A stretch of 49,643 nt of DNA, taken from NCBI GenBank assembly GCA_958430865.1, contig CAUDNR010004196.1, positions 550 to 50,192 of the forward strand, in the 5' to 3' direction. The stretch's first letter is position 1. Each line of letters begins with the position of its first letter. The notes beneath the pieces were generated by a model. It saw nothing but the letters and a program-made list of their open reading frames with translations, was not told the DNA's origin and made no database searches. Source of the stretch: Entrophospora sp. SA101. Its lineage: Eukaryota; Glomeromycota; Glomeromycetes; Entrophosporales; Entrophosporaceae. Below are positions 1 to 15,045 of the stretch, piece after piece. The position numbers and the translations under genes were made by a program.

Positions 1-940
1 CCTCTCTATCGGTCCTTATTTTACTATCTCACAATATATAAAATTCTTTAACTGGTGAAAAAGATTGCATTCATTTTGGAGTAGAATTTACATACCAATT
101 CAGATATAATTGTCATTCCTATTCAAATTGCAATACTGGGATTTTGGGTCTGAGCCAGAATTCATGATTTTATATGATTTCAGATTGAGTATTGATGACC
201 CTTAATCTAATCATTCATATACAACAGAGATTATTCCAATGTTAATTATATGAAAACAGCAACAACAGAAAAAAGAATTGGTCTGATTAATGCTTTGATA
301 ATAATTTTATTATTTGATGATGAAGCTGAAAGCAAGAAAAATTCCCAACCATAGGAATAAACAAATACTATAGTAATCTTACTATTATCCACATTACAAT
401 AAAGATTATTGTGATAAAAAAAAGAAATTATTTTATCTTTTTGTATGTAATTTGTGGTTATGCTTGCACTTTAATATTATGCTCAAAACATGCTTCTGAA
501 AAATCTTTAATTGTCATGTACCAGTCAAAATGATTCTCCAATTTAGGTGCATTTTCAATTTTTTCAGATAAATTGCAAGATTCCCTTGAGTCTTTTTTGG
601 TAAATTTGATAGTAACCTTGATATCTCTTGATGATGCAATATTTTGAGCAGTTGCCTCAAATACAAGATGATGACTTGGCAGTTCTTGGTTATATGTTAG
701 TTCAAAAGTTTCACCTTTAATGGTTATGAAGTTGATATATGGAAAATGAAGTTGTGATGAGCTTGTTGCAGTAATCTTAGGTATCTTATGCTGAAAATCT
801 TCATACCATTTTTTTAGATTGGCAAGTTTATTCTTTAATGCACAAAGCACACATGCAGTTTGATGCATTAATCCATATTCTTCATTGTAAGATGTACTAC
901 TTTGTGGAATAACAAACAATGGCATCGTTGGAGTAAGAGG
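1..940 (-). repeat. Inverted copy of 22267-23206
   Basis: Read on the minus strand, this segment equals 22267-23206: position x pairs with 23207-x. The match covers the whole 940 bases as far as I compared, including a coding remnant and its 3' flank. It ends at 935-940 (aagagg), six bases shared with the start of the direct repeat. The window begins inside the repeat, so its true left end is not visible. Confidence 0.93.
458..937 (-). pseudogene. 3' fragment of a Rhizophagus-type kinase-like family gene (inverted copy)
   Basis: This is the C-terminal 155 codons or so of the pseudogene described at 21018-22749, repeated here in inverted orientation. The frame is open from the join near 937 down to the stop at 458. 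The first part contains a PLFVIPQS-like segment. The end (IKVTIKFTKK, then DWYMTIKDF) resembles the beta3 strand and hinge of a kinase-like fold, with the rest of the lobe missing. No promoter or 5' exons are attached: at 935-940 the sequence switches into the body of the USP34-like gene on the other strand. It is a truncated fragment with no expected function. Confidence 0.75.
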
Positions 941-3900
941 AAGAGGACGACGAGGACGAGGAGAGAGATGAAGAAAATACCGATGGTGATGGTGATGGTG
1001 ATTACGAACATCCTAAGAAACGAATTGCATTGACTTCTGAAAAATCAAGACAGCAACAACATCAACAACCTTCTTCCAATCGTAGTCGAAGTAATAATGA
1101 TGATAAAAACCGACAAACTATGTCTTCATCAGATGATGATGATAATGGGTCTGATGAAATTGATGATGATAGCGAACCTGGTCAACAACCATGTAATAAC
1201 TTATCATTATCCAATAACCACAAGAAGAATAGTTCAAGACGATTTCCCAAAGATAACAATTCAACATTAGATTTTGAAAAATATTTAGTTGATATCAAAG
1301 AAGGTTTTGTAAATTTAAAAATAATGAATTGTTCATTATTTATGCGAGGATATTCTCTATTTATCATTATTTATTAATGATTGATTAATTAATTATATAA
1401 CTTTTTATAATTAGTACCAAATCCATCAAGAACAGTTGAAACTTTGACCAAAACTATCGATATTATTTTAATGGGTCATAAAGACTCTGAAGTTAATCAA
1501 CATCTAATTGATGCTTTATACAGAGAATGGTTTCCAAAATATGCATTGGTACTTTTAAATAGAAGGTACTTGATAGATTATCTATCATGTAGAAATATAA
1601 TGAAATATTTTTATTTTTATTAATTGTTATTATTAATTTTTTTAAAATTTTTTTCTCATTCATTCGTTCATTAATCTGTCAAACAATCAAACAATATACT
1701 TAATCATGACAACTATAACTATAGTTATTCCACAATAACCACTACACAAGGAAATTCAATTGCTAACATAATCTCTATGTTTTTAATAAAAGTCCTGGAT
1801 ATCGCCATTCACCTCATTAGGAAACCAGAAGAAATGAACGTTAACCACGAAGAATTTCCTTTGTCAGAAATCATGCAAGATGCTATATATCGAATACTAG
1901 GAGATGAAAATGCCCCATTTTATCGTCGATTTGATAGTAGATTCGATTCTCGGCGGTTAGATGTCGGTGTCAACACTGTGATGATGGGAATTGTTGGCGA
2001 AAATGAAGAGGTTTGTAAATTAATTATTCATATTATTGATATTAATATTATCATCAAAATTAATACTTACTCGTATATTATATTAATGTTATGTAGATAG
2101 TGGAATATGATGACGGTACTAGTGATGTGATTGCAATGGAACAGGTTCAAGACAAAAAATGAAGATTTTATAAAATGCAAAGGCGGTTTATCTTTCATAA
2201 CTTGTGCTGATAAAGTTTTAATGGAATTGCTTCTATATCAAAATATATATTAAAAAGTTGGATCAACGAATATCACAATACCAATACGAAGCCATACATT
2301 CCTTCGTCAGCCACGGTGGGTTAGATGTCATACTACGGTCTCTTGGTCACTTCGATGAAGCAAATCCCCAACGAAATTCCTTTTCCTACTACAATAACCT
2401 CGATCTCAAAGATCTCCATGGAATAATCCGAATAGTCCACAAGGTTTTTGTTTTTGTTTTTTTGGGATTGTTCCTCTTTTCAAAGAGAATAAATAATCTA
2501 TTTAATCATATTAATTACTTCATTTACTTATTCTATTTAGATTGGTCCTTACGTCCCTAACAATGTGGATTTCAGACAGTTTGTATTTAAGATCGCTCAA
2601 TGTGTTCAAAATCATATTCGTAATATTCCTGAAGAATGGCTAATACGCCAAGATAAAAAATTAATTCCAAATATTGTACATATGGTTACCTCTATGATAC
2701 TCACTTTACCTTCTTCCATTGCTGGATCTATAAGAGATTATGACAGAAATTATCATCAAATGTTATCATCTGATGAAGATGACGACGAAGTTACTGACAT
2801 TCGGTATCGTGAGGTATCTGATGAACAACAAATTCTTATAGGTTCTCAACTAAAAATTGATATAGCTGCTCGATTATTGAAAACTTCAAGATTGGATTTA
2901 CGTTTGACTGGCCTAAATGAAATCAAAGAAGCTCTTTTATTAGGTCTTAAACAAGCCAAATTTTTGAAAAAATATAAAAGAAGAACTAATAATTCACGTA
3001 AAAGAAGTTTAAGTATTGATGGTGAAGATGATAATATTCCATTAGAGGAGGAAAATCCTTCTGAAAAAATTCATCGGTATTTATTATTTCTTAATATTCT
3101 TATTTAAGAAGTATATTGATTATATTAAATCAATGTTTACAATAAAATCATTGTCATCGTCATTATTATTATTATATTTTATAGTTTCCTTAATGAGAAA
3201 TTACGCGAACATCAAATTCTTGAATATATATTTGGTTCTAATATTCATTTGGAAATAGTTCAACGTTCTACAGATATTTTAACATTTTTGATACACACTA
3301 AATCATTAACATCACACGAATTAGATATTATTTGGGCACCTTTTGATGGAAATCAACACCGAAGCATTGTTCATGGTGTTTGTCAAGTACTGATTGATAT
3401 TTCCGACCATTTAAATCAAGAACAACGAGACTATCTAATTCAGAAATTGATGAAAATGCCTACCAGTTTCATAGAGACTCAAACTTATTTATTAATAAGA
3501 ACTTTGGTTCAATCCACTATGTCAAGTACTAGAGTAAGCACTGCGGTAATAATTTTACAAAAAAAATCTATTATAAAAATTTTAATATTTACATTTGTTT
3601 ATTTTCGTTTTCACATGTATATTTAGACTGTTCCTCATGTATCATTTAAAGCTCATCAATTATTATGGCGTTTATTATGTGAATCATCAATCTCAATCCC
3701 TGCTTTGATGAACTCGGAAGTTTCATCTCCCACCACTACTGCTTCAGCAAACACTCTTTCTCCTGTATCGTCATCAACAACATCATTATCTTCAACAATA
3801 ATAGATCAGGACATTGCTCAAAATGCTTGTCAAGTTCTAACTAATTTATTACAGGGCGATACAAGTCAAGAAGATCGTAATACTTTATTGGAAATGTGTA

Positions 3901-6900
3901 TTGAATGTTTAAGAAAACATGATCCTGGAACTATGTGGGCTTTAAGGCTTTTAACAAGAATTATTTGTTAGTATTAAATAGAAATTTATTGATGTGATTA
4001 TGTGATCATGACGCTATATAATAATAATGTTAACTACTTGCTGTTTGTTAATTGCTACGACTACAATGATTATGATGATGATGATGATTTTAGCACCCCC
4101 ATTTCCCAACCAAGAGTTGACCACAAATGATTACCTTAAACATTTAATATCAAGTATGGGATTACCGCAATTATTTTTGGACGATTTGGAACATTGGTCA
4201 AAGACTGTGAGAGCATGTGCAGGAAAACTTAATGATAAACCAAATGTTTTAAATCTAGGTATTTATATCAATGGTTTTTTTTTTTGATTTTTTTGATTAA
4301 CAAAAAAAAAATTGAATTAGATGAAAGTTCATTTTTTTCTAAAAAACATCATCCTTCTCATCATATAATATGTTATTGATAGATTTACCTTCATCAAAAA
4401 TGTCCATATTACGTGATCAACTAATTTCGCGTCTACAATTTATTCAATGGATAGCAAATTTTGAGGTTCCCTTTTTTACATCAACGGCTCAAACCGACAT
4501 AATTTGGAATTGTTTGATAGCTAATGCAATAGGAAAAAAGGAACAAGACGAGGCATTTGCTTCCCTGGACAATATACTAGAATATGATTATTTCACTGAG
4601 CATTTTTTTAACAATCGTTTCGCTGAATTGGATGTTCGGTTCATGTCTGATCAAGCATTTAAATATGCTAAAAACTGTTTGTTAAAAGTTAATGCTAAAA
4701 ACGGAAGGTTACGTTCTGTATGTATCATTTTTATTACTATTAAGATAATTATTATTAAATAATATTATTATCATAATCATCAAAACAATAATGATAAAAA
4801 TAACAATAACAATAGTCTTCACCAAATCCACCATCTCAAGTTCAACTTGGCATTCTAATACAAGGTGATCTTACAGGAATTGATCTTATTTGGGATATTG
4901 CACTTCGTGCAGAAGAAGAAGCTGTTGGAAATGAAGCCATAATCTTTTTGGTTTATTTATATCTTAATGTAAGTTTGATTTTTTTAAATTAATAAAATAA
5001 ATATTATTTTTAATTTTAGGACCGTTTATCGTTTTATTCAATATATTATTAAAAAAAATTTGCAGACGGATAAAAAATTGGAAAATTATGCTAATTTGGC
5101 CAGGCAACATCGTGAAGCATTAGTTGACAAATGCGTTAAACATCTTTTCGCTGCTGCCAATGGCTTATCCAAAGTTACTATTTTCCCCACCACATCGGAT
5201 GATGATGTTTCAATGACACTAATTGATGAATCTAGCTCTTCTACACCATTATCGCCATCATTGTCTCCACTTCAATCATCAACAATGAATAATAAATCTA
5301 CTAATGCCTTAAAATTCAAACGATGTCTAGAAGTACTTAAATCTTTTATGGATATATTTGATACTAAATATTCAAATTATCAATTAGATAAAACTGATGT
5401 AAGAAGACATGGAATGTTAAACGATGGAGAGATGATTACAGTAAAAGTTACTATTACAAATCGATGTTTGGAAATTCAAGTCCATCCATCTGAGACAGTT
5501 CTTGCTTTACGACAAAAAATTGCCTCTAGAATAGGTGAAGCAAAATCATCACAAATTAGATTAATCACAGCAGGAAAAGAAGTTTGCCCTGAATCGAATG
5601 GATTGACTTTGAAAAAATTAAAAATTGTAGATCGTCAATCTTTTATGGCCATGAAGCGCAATAATGAAGGAAAGTTTGGACAAGAGAATGATAGAGTTGA
5701 AGAAAATCTTGAAGAAGTAATTTCAAAATTTTTTTTAATTAAACTTATTAAACTTGGTTAAATTTACCTTTGGTAACAAATTTATTAATAAATAAAATAT
5801 TTAATATAGTTGGTTGAATCAGATTTACCGATTAATGTTTTATCAAAATATATCGATCAATTTTTCCAAATGTTAGAATTAGAAGAAACATATTCATCAC
5901 AAGTAATTAACATTTTCTATTATTAATCAATCCATATTAATTATTTGTTATTTTTGTATTATTAATAATCAAATTAAATACATTATTAATAATAAAGATA
6001 TGGGATCTACTTATGCGACTTCCGACAAATAATACGTTCTTGAATGCACTAAAAACTCTCGAAACACCAGTGAATTGGGACGATCTCCTTGTTCTACGAT
6101 CGCCATTTAGATTACTTTATGCGTTACAGATTGTTGATTGGTTGTTAAGAGGAGGCGATGATGAAAGAAGTCAGAGTGGAAGTGATTGGTGTATGCGATT
6201 TACTCAAAATCAAGGATTGGACTATTTAATTAAATTGTTCATAACGTTGGATACAACTGAACGTAGTAGTAGCAGTACTTCTGTTTCTGACGATGATGAG
6301 GTAGAGATCAAAGATCATCATAAAATTTTAACAAAGAAAGCCTGCCTTGGGCTTTTATTGAAAATAATTAGTTTTTTTGCTATTGGTAATTATTATAATT
6401 ATTAAAACAATATGATTTGTTGCTCGATGTTTTTATAAATATGGTTAATGGACTTTTTTTTTAATTAACAGATAATACGATAGAAAGCGCCGATATTTTT
6501 AAAAGTTCTGATTCCAAGAGTTTAATTTCAAAATTGATTGAAATAATTGGTAAATGTGTAGATCCTTCTCAAAATCAGGGTAAAATCCATATTACAATAA
6601 ATTTTACATTTTTTATGTCTAAATCTTTATTTTTAAAATAAAACTATTTCTTTCTTACCCAAAAAATTTTTTTAGTTGAAGATGATTTAACAATAATACG
6701 ACATTCAATGAAATTATTATCATGTCTATGTTTACGTGACGAATCTGCAATATCAATCTTTGTTGGCCATCCAAATTTACGTGAATGGTTAATTTCTGCA
6801 TTAATTGGTTGTCAATCTGAAGAAGCTAGGAGTCTAATGGCGAATATGATTCTTTGTTTCTGTAAAGATATTAATAATAATATAGTTAACAATAATGGAA

Positions 6901-9900
6901 TGTCAACTGACGAATCAATGAATCAGAATCATCAGGTTTCAATTTCACCTGTTCTTGATCAATTTTCATTGATATTATGGTCGTTCTTGCCCGATGTAGA
7001 GAATCATGTTTATACAAGCAAAGAATATTTTGATTTAATGGGTGAACTTATGCCATTCATTACAAAATCTAGTCTGATTTCTTTGTCATCTTTATATAAT
7101 GGCATCAAAAATCAAATAAAACTGCATCCAATTCAGGAGCAATTTAATTCATCATGTGAAGATACGGTTATCATTGGCTTATTAAAATTGATGACCATCT
7201 TGGTGTCTGAGCATAAGGAATTTAAAAATATTCTTGGCGATGGGTATTTTATTTTATTATTGTGATTTTATTTATTATTTCATTCATTCACTTATTTAAT
7301 TATTCATTTCACCTATTCATATTAATATTTATTTTTTTCCTTGTATCATGTTTTACATTTTATGATGGAAACAGCTTGCTTGAGATGATTTTTTATGATT
7401 GTCTTTTTGAAGTTCCAAATATTAACCACTCCAATTCACTTCTTCCACCAAAGTGTAAACTTGAAGTTTCAAGAAATGCTGCATTAAAACTATTAAATGT
7501 ACTAGTTCATGAATGTCCAGAAAATTTTGTTCGTCTTACAGATTTATATTTGAAACAATTGGATCGTGGTGAGCAATTAAATGATAATTGGAACTATTGC
7601 CCTAAATCATGTCAGAAATCTGTAGCTGGATATGTTGGATTACAAAATCTTGGTGCAACTTGTTATGTGAACTCTATAGTTCAGCAATTTTTTATGAATT
7701 CCGATTTCCGAAAAAGTTTATTAGCTGCTCCTGTTAATGATGAAAACAAAGACGATTCACTTCTTTATCAACTTCAAATTGTTTTTGGATATTTACAAGA
7801 AAGTGAAAAAAAAGCATTTGAGGCAACACAATTTTGCCATGCCTACAAAGATTATGATGGCCAGCCTTTGAATGTCGCACTTCAGATGGACGTGGATGAA
7901 TATTTCAATGGACTTTTTGATCGTTTAGAGAATAGTGTTTCTGGAACACCTTATTCGATGCTTCTTAAAGAACATTTTGGTGGTACGATTGTTCAACAAA
8001 TAAAATCAAAAAGTTGTGGTCATATTTCCGAGAAAGAAGAATCATTTTTCGCGATACAATGTGAAGTTAAAAATAAAAAAAATGTAGAGGAAAGTTTAGA
8101 ACATGATGTTGAGGGAGAATTGTTGGATGGTGATAATCAATATTTTTGTGCTAAATGCGGGAAATCTGTAGATGCAATTAAAAGATCATGTATTAAGAAA
8201 TTACCAAAAAATTTGATAATGCATTTGAAAAGATTTGATTTTGATATGGAACTGTTGAAACGTGTCAAGATCAATGAATACTTTGAGTTCCCGAATCGAA
8301 TAAACATGGAACCATATACTTTGGATTACCTGATTAGAAAAGAATTAGGAGGGGGAGCAGGGGTGGGAGTACAAGAGGATATCAAATCAGATAAACAGAA
8401 CAAATCACAATTTGAATATGAGTTAGTTGGTGTTTTGGTTCATACAGGAACTGCTGATTCTGGTCATTATTACTCTTTCATTAAAGAACGCAAATCTGCA
8501 CCATCATCATCATCGTCACACGAAAGTGATGAAGAGAGACGCTGGTACCAGTTCAATGACTCGACAGTTGAAATTTTTGATCCAAAAGACATCCCTAAAC
8601 AATGTTTTGGTGGACCCGAATATGTTTCACAATGGGATCCAGCGCAACAAAAAAATGTTACACGTGTGTTTGCTAAACAATATAATGCATACATGCTATT
8701 TTACGAAAGGTGTGAAGATGTTCAGAATATTACTAGTTATGATGAGATAAATAAACAAGAAAATCAAATTGTTAAAGTTCCTGATGACATATATAGTGCA
8801 ATATGGGATGAAAATATCGGTTTTCTTCAAGATAAAAATATTTTTGACCCGGGCTACTTTAATCTTATGTGGACTGTTCTTCACTCGGTAGATTTTGATA
8901 ACGAGCAAAAGATTTTAGTTGATGGCAAAGAGATTGATTTGACGATGCGTACAATCCAGTTGGCTTCTGAATTTGTTTTGGGGACATTATCACGTGCGAA
9001 AGATAATATGGAACTTAAAGATTGGACAGATTTTCTTAAAACATTATTTCAAACTCATTTGCCAGGATGTCAATGGTTTATCAATAGACTTATTGATCCC
9101 AGTCCAAACTACTTACAACAGATATTGATGTCATGTTATGTTCAAGAGGTTAAAGAGCAAATTGTTGAGTTGATAGTTTTTGTCTTGAGAACTCTTAGAC
9201 AAGGTGATCCAATCGTATATGGACTGGAAAGCGAGGGAGGGGTTATTGATATGACAGCAACAACAAATTTGGTTGATGGAATTTCCATGAATATCGATCC
9301 ATCATCGTCAACTTCAATACAAATGTGCCATGATAATGGATTAATAGTAAAATTATGTGAAGCGATGTTCAATCTAATTCCCGCTGCACATTTATGGTGG
9401 AGGAATTTTGAACAATATTTCTCTTTGATGTATCTCATATCATATTTTGGAGTACCTGAGCGTAATTATATGATAAAACGCGGATTCATAGGAGAATTGG
9501 TTAAATTATTCCTTATGGACGAGATTGCACCATTGAAATCTCGTAAAAGAAAAATGGGCGATAAATTTTCTTTGCCACCTTTCCGTTATCTATTAATGAC
9601 ATTGCGTACACTAATATCAGGATGTGATGTTTCTGATATTGGAAAAAGTGGACGTTCGTTACTAGTTGAGACGCAGAGCACCGCCATGAGGTTGACAGAA
9701 CAAGAAATTTCAATGATATTTGAACGTAATGAATCGGATGATCAATTCATATTTTTTATGAAACAAATAAGAGATTGTATTGATCCTCCGTCTACTGGAG
9801 AATTGTTCGCACATTTTGCTACTAATAATGAACACTTATCGGAAGAATTTTTAAGTCAATTGATTCGCGCTGCTGATATTTATACAGTTGATCACGTTAG

Positions 9901-12900
9901 ACCACACCTGGAAATTATTTATTCACTAACGCAAATCCAGGATAATTTGTTAAAATCGAGGATTGATTACACAATCCCTGAAATCTTGAAACTTGCAAAG
10001 GCTAATCAAAGTGCACCGCAAATTAGTTCAGAATGTCTTGGATTAATTGAAGCTTTGTGCACATCTAGTGTTGGAGCATATGTTCAAACTTTTCTTGTTA
10101 CATATCTTTCAGATTGGTTGCCCGAGTACTTTTTGTATAGTCCGTATGAATTAGTCCGTCAAAGAGCCGAAGAATTATTTAATCTTTTAATATTTCGTAA
10201 TATAGATGAAGCACAAGGGAGTCAAGCACAAATGGAAGCAATTGAAATAATGCATAAACAATATCTTATGTTGTTGAAACATATGGAGCATTTAGAGACT
10301 TGTTGGAAAACTACTAGCAGTAGAAGAGGAGGTACCTATTATTATTTATATGTAAATAATATGTAAATTTATTGATTACTAAGTTTTGATAATAAACGTG
10401 CTTTTAGTGGCAGATCCATTTGGTTGGAGATTGAGTAATTATTTCAGAATATTGACAAAATGTGTTCGATCGAACAAAGAAAAACAAATGGTAAATTTAT
10501 GAAAAAATCATTTTCTTTTGTGACTTTATTTACTATTAAAATAATTTATTCTTTAAACCTTTTTTTTTTAAAAAAAAAAAATATAGTTCCATCCATATTA
10601 TGATAAATTTAGTTCCATTTTTATAGCTGTGGATAATTTAAGAGCTGATTGCGATATCGACAAAAGAGTATATATTATAAACTATAATATATATACATAT
10701 TTGATTTCTTAAATGATTATAATATTAATCAATTCCTGTAAAATTTTATAGGAAATAATTAACTTTTGGTATACTGTATGTGAAGATTATCCACCAAATA
10801 TAGAGGCAATTGTTAAAAACCAAGAGTTATTGTCTCACCTTTTCATGTATTATGTTAGGTATTAAAAAAATTTTTTTTTTGAGTTGATGATAATGTGTTA
10901 ATAAAACATTATAATAATAATAATTAATTCTATAATTATAAGTATAAATCATTCAAATGAGAACATAATTTATAATCAAGCATCTCTTCCTAAATATTAT
11001 GGATTGATATTATTATGTTGTCGCCATTCACCAGAATGTCATCAAGCGTGGATGGAAGCGACCAATTTCTTTTGGGCTCTTAATAGCATGATATTTGGAG
11101 ATTTTTACGATGATCATGTTGGTTTCAATTGACTATTATAATAATAAATTTAAATTTAACAATACAATGTTTTTCTATTTATTGTTAAAATCTAACATTG
11201 GTTTATATTATATAGAAAACTGACGAGTTGTTGGAACTTTTGAAAATGAGTGCTGATGAATCGGCACTTTTCAGATCTCGAAATTGGGACCAAAATGCAT
11301 CTTCTTTAGCTAATATGCCCATAATACGCATACAAAGGTATTTTCACTAATAAAAGTTATTTTATTTTTATCCGATTAATTTTAATTAAATTTAATAAAT
11401 AATAATAGGCTTCATCAGTTAATTAATCGAAATACTGTTGATGATTTACATGCATTTTGTAAATACCATGGATTTGAAACATTATCACAGTTTATTATAA
11501 AAGACAGATATCTAAATGAAGAGAATGTTCTTAAATGTATGGAGATGCTACATGCTTATTTGCATCTTGCATGTTCATTGGAAGAGGGTAAAGAATATGT
11601 GAAAGCATGGAAAACACGCTTAGAATTTGCAGCTTCACTTTTAACATCTTTGCATCCAAATATGGACAATAAAATTTACCTTAGAACATTAGGTTATTTT
11701 ATAAAAAATATTTTTTTAAAAATATTTTTTGTTTCTTTATTATAATGCTTACTTGATTTCAAAAAAAAAATTTCTTTTAGACATTCTATGCCTATTCTTA
11801 AAAATGAAATGTAATTCTGAACTTGTTAGAGATTGCTTAAAATTATTGATCGAAGAACATTCCAAATGGCAAAATAGATTATCTAGTCTTACGAAAGAAG
11901 GTAATGATGATTTTTTAGAATAATTTATTTAACGATAACAAGAACAGTATTTATTAATAATAGCAATAATATATTATCTATTATATAGATTTACTTTTAA
12001 ATTTTGGTGGTAATCAATCAATTTTTCAACGTCTAAAATTATTTGAAGAAGAAACTGAAAGTTTGGGCATTAACAGTAGCAATATAGAAACACCTTCAAT
12101 ACACTTTTTCAGACCTTTCCTTCTCAGATTGCAACAAAAAAATGACATAATCCATTTACAAAATGAATTGTATAAACCTTATTTTAAATTGATAGAACAA
12201 TTAGCCTTTTCAGGGATAGAAATAGAAGAATTTGATAAAGTCGTTCGATTATGTAAGTCTATTAATTAATATTCATATGTTTATGATGTCGATTGAGAAA
12301 ATATAACAATACTATTTTCTATCTTTTACCTATAATACATATATAGGTTCATTGATAGTGCTTGAAATGTTGGAGATGGATGTATCAAATATTTTTAACA
12401 TACTTTTAGATTTATTTGAAAAGCTTTCGGAGAATAAAAATGTTGTCAGCGCTTATAATCAGTTGGCGTTCTCTATGCTCCTGGAACACTTATTAAACTC
12501 AAATCCACGGTTATTACTTACCATGCTACCAGCTGAACGATTGAATACATTCAAGTCACTAATAAATATTGTAAGAAATTGGCTTGATTTTTATATTGCT
12601 AGAATAAATTTATATATATATAAACACATTTCTTGTTTAATTAATTGGTTATTATTGTAATGGGTTATGCTAGGTAAAAATCAATAAGTCAGACGTAATT
12701 CAACCGATTATGTTAAAATATATTCAACAGTTTGTGGCTAATGTTAAGGTATTGAAAGAAAAATTGGAAGTTAAAGATTTGGTTTTGGTACATGCAACTA
12801 TTGAAGAACTTTTAATGGTAAGAATTTATTAATTGATTGATTAAAAATATATATATATATATTAAAATTAACAAATTAAATTGAATGAAATGAATGAATG

Positions 12901-13725
12901 AATGAATAGCAGAATAGTTAATTACTAACCAATAGGTTTTTTCTTACATATACAAAGATATTGCGGATTTTAATAATTATTTTATCAGATAATGACTTGT
13001 CAGCAGATGATTCACTTGCAAAAATTTATTTAGAAAGTCTAAAAGATATCCTCAATTTGGAACAAGCCAAAACAATAATTGGTGAACATATCGAGAATAT
13101 TGACGAGTATTTCAACAAGATAAACCAACTTTCTACTCAATTAATTTCATTACAAGTATTAGTAGTACAACCTAGTGATAAGGATGGGAATATTGTTGCT
13201 GTTGTTGGCGGTGATATTGAAAATACTGGGGATGATCAACAACAAGAACATGTGCATGTGTATGAGCAAATACAAGAACATGAACAGCAAGTACAAGTAA
13301 TACAAGAACAAACAAAAGATGATGTTGAAATTAATGATAGTATCGAAGCTATCAATGAAAACGAAAACAACAAAAACAATGGTGACAATGAAGAAATTAT
13401 AGGTGAAAATATTATTGTCGAAGAAAATCTTGGTATTAAAGAAAATTTTGTTGGTGAAAATAATAATAATATCAGTATTGGTGAAGATAACAATGTTGAA
13501 ATGGTTATTAGTGGTGAAGATGATGTTAATATTAATGGAAATAATATTGTCGCTGTTACTAATACTATTACTAATGAAAATGAAGATGAAAATGTTATTA
13601 TTAATAGTAATATTAGTAATAATGATAATAATAATAATGCTATTAGCATTGATGAGGATAATAATGATAGTGCTGCCATAATTAAAGATATGGAGGAGGA
13701 CGCTGGAGATCAAAAGGTATTATAA
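935..13725 (+). pseudogene. USP34-like deubiquitinase, 5'-truncated left copy
   Basis: This copy is identical in every compared frame to the gene at 25295-38215 (subtract 24,490 for exon positions), but it lacks the start codon and the first 43 codons. The first codons seen here are the tail of the acidic N-terminal run. Upstream sequence is replaced by the inverted fragment 1-940, so the normal promoter is absent. The USP Cys box is present (catalytic Cys codon at 7661), as is the His box (His codon at 8465). The same two one-base insertions seen in the right copy occur at the A6 run 2154-2159 and the TT at 2250-2251. I infer a non-functional partial duplicate or a duplicated assembly segment. 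An in-frame ATG near codon 106 could in theory restart translation, but the exon 4 frameshifts would remain. Confidence 0.85.
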
Positions 13726-15045
13726 TAATATGAAGAAAAAGGTATATTGTGGTTTATTTATATATATCAATTCTTTTTATATTGTGTATATGACCAAACA
13801 ACTTTATAAAAAAAATTTGTAGTATATTCAAAAAAGATATAAATTTTTTTTGCTTATTTTAATTAATCAAATATTTATTAGTGTTTTTTATTATATTATA
13901 TTAGTATATATATTATATTAGCATTTAAAATAATAAATTTTACTCATTCAATCCATTCAAACTAATCAAATAAATGAAGGGCTCTTAGTTGCCTGGATTG
14001 AACCATACATTTAATTGGTAATCGACAGATATATTGTAGGCTTTTTTTATAGACGGGATTTTTAAACCAAAACCGCAGTCTAATCAATCGAATTGATGGA
14101 ATTGGTATATTGAAAGGACAAACCAGTAATATTTGATCCTTAAAGTCATGCACTGAAACAGTATGAGCTAGATGTTGAAAGTTATCACGCCCTTTGTTCA
14201 TTTACAGCAAGAATGTTTTGTTCAGCTTTATTTTTTCAAGAATTTCTTTGCATAATCCCAAAATTCAGGTCTGCCCTTCATTAATTCTTCGTAAATCAGT
14301 TATAATAACTAGGGTCTCTCAATTCTATCATTAATTACACTCTCTGCTCTACATTTTTGCCAGTCATATTTTCTGAGGAGCTACTATCATCAACATTTCT
14401 TTTAAAAGAACTCTTGCATTTGCTTTCCTCACATTGTCCAAATAAAGCTCCATTGTTTTAATAAAGAACTTTTCATTGCTCTTGTAAACTTTGAAGTTTT
14501 GATTTAAATTAATTCTTACAAGATTAGAAATTTCTGTTACACTACTATTTCACCAACTTTCCATATATAATGATACATGAAAATGCAGAGTCCCTCCCAA
14601 TTTATTAATATAACGAAATTTGTTCCTAAAAATTGTATAAATAAAATTAATCAGAATATTTAAATTCCAGTAATCCTCTTTGTCTAAAGTTTGAACCACG
14701 TTTTATAACGACTTTGATTATTATAAAAAATTATGTTGCATTCGCATCATCGACAACCGAACCACCACAATAGTCTATTTGGGGGTGTCATACAAGTAGA
14801 TCAACAAATCTAATTAATATCATTATGATAAATTAATATGAACGGTTTTTTTATGGATGTTACACGGAATACTGAAAGGGAAAATTTACCATTTAAAAAA
14901 AAAAATAAATAAAAGAAATAAAAACAAAAAAACCAGAGTTATATATATTCAGAAGATACTCTGCTGTAATACTAATATACATTTTGAAATGTTATTGCAT
15001 GGCGAATTTCTAAGGAAACAATAATAAAAATAAAAATTCCAAAAG
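13726..15045. other. 3' flank of the left USP34-like copy; no intact gene
   Basis: AT-rich DNA downstream of the stop codon. It holds the minus-strand coding remnant at 13962-14480 and otherwise low-complexity A/T runs. The same sequence follows the right copy at 38216-39535. Confidence 0.6.
13962..14480 (-). pseudogene. Decayed minus-strand coding remnant, left copy
   Basis: Minus-strand frames here read like protein interrupted by stops and frame changes. One segment reads NQNFKVYKSNEKFF, followed by a lysine-rich helix-like stretch. Another reads ELMKGRPEFWDYAKKFLKK. A 79-codon open stretch ends at 13962. The order and codon pattern suggest one ancestral gene on the minus strand with several disabling changes. 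I do not recognise the family. It lies tail-to-tail with the USP34-like gene and is duplicated identically at 38452-38970. Confidence 0.35.

Noticed and set aside
4254..4383. Apparent frameshift between two USP34-like exons
   Set aside because: A longer intron with its acceptor ending at 4382 (gatag) keeps phase 1 and gives NVLNLDLPSSK, so no frameshift is needed.
7262..7375. Hydrophobic N-terminus on the large USP exon, like a signal anchor
   Set aside because: This is translated intron. The acceptor at 7374 (31864 in the right copy) joins the preceding exon in phase 2, giving GLLEMIFYD.
8427..8750. Overlapping open frames on both strands within the USP peptidase exon
   Set aside because: They are shadows of the conserved coding frame and have no family similarity.
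13159..13713. Long antisense open frames (184 and 147 codons), also at 37649-38203
   Set aside because: They are rich in Ile/Asn or Ser/Leu and mirror the low-complexity tail of the USP34-like gene. No start context or introns support them.
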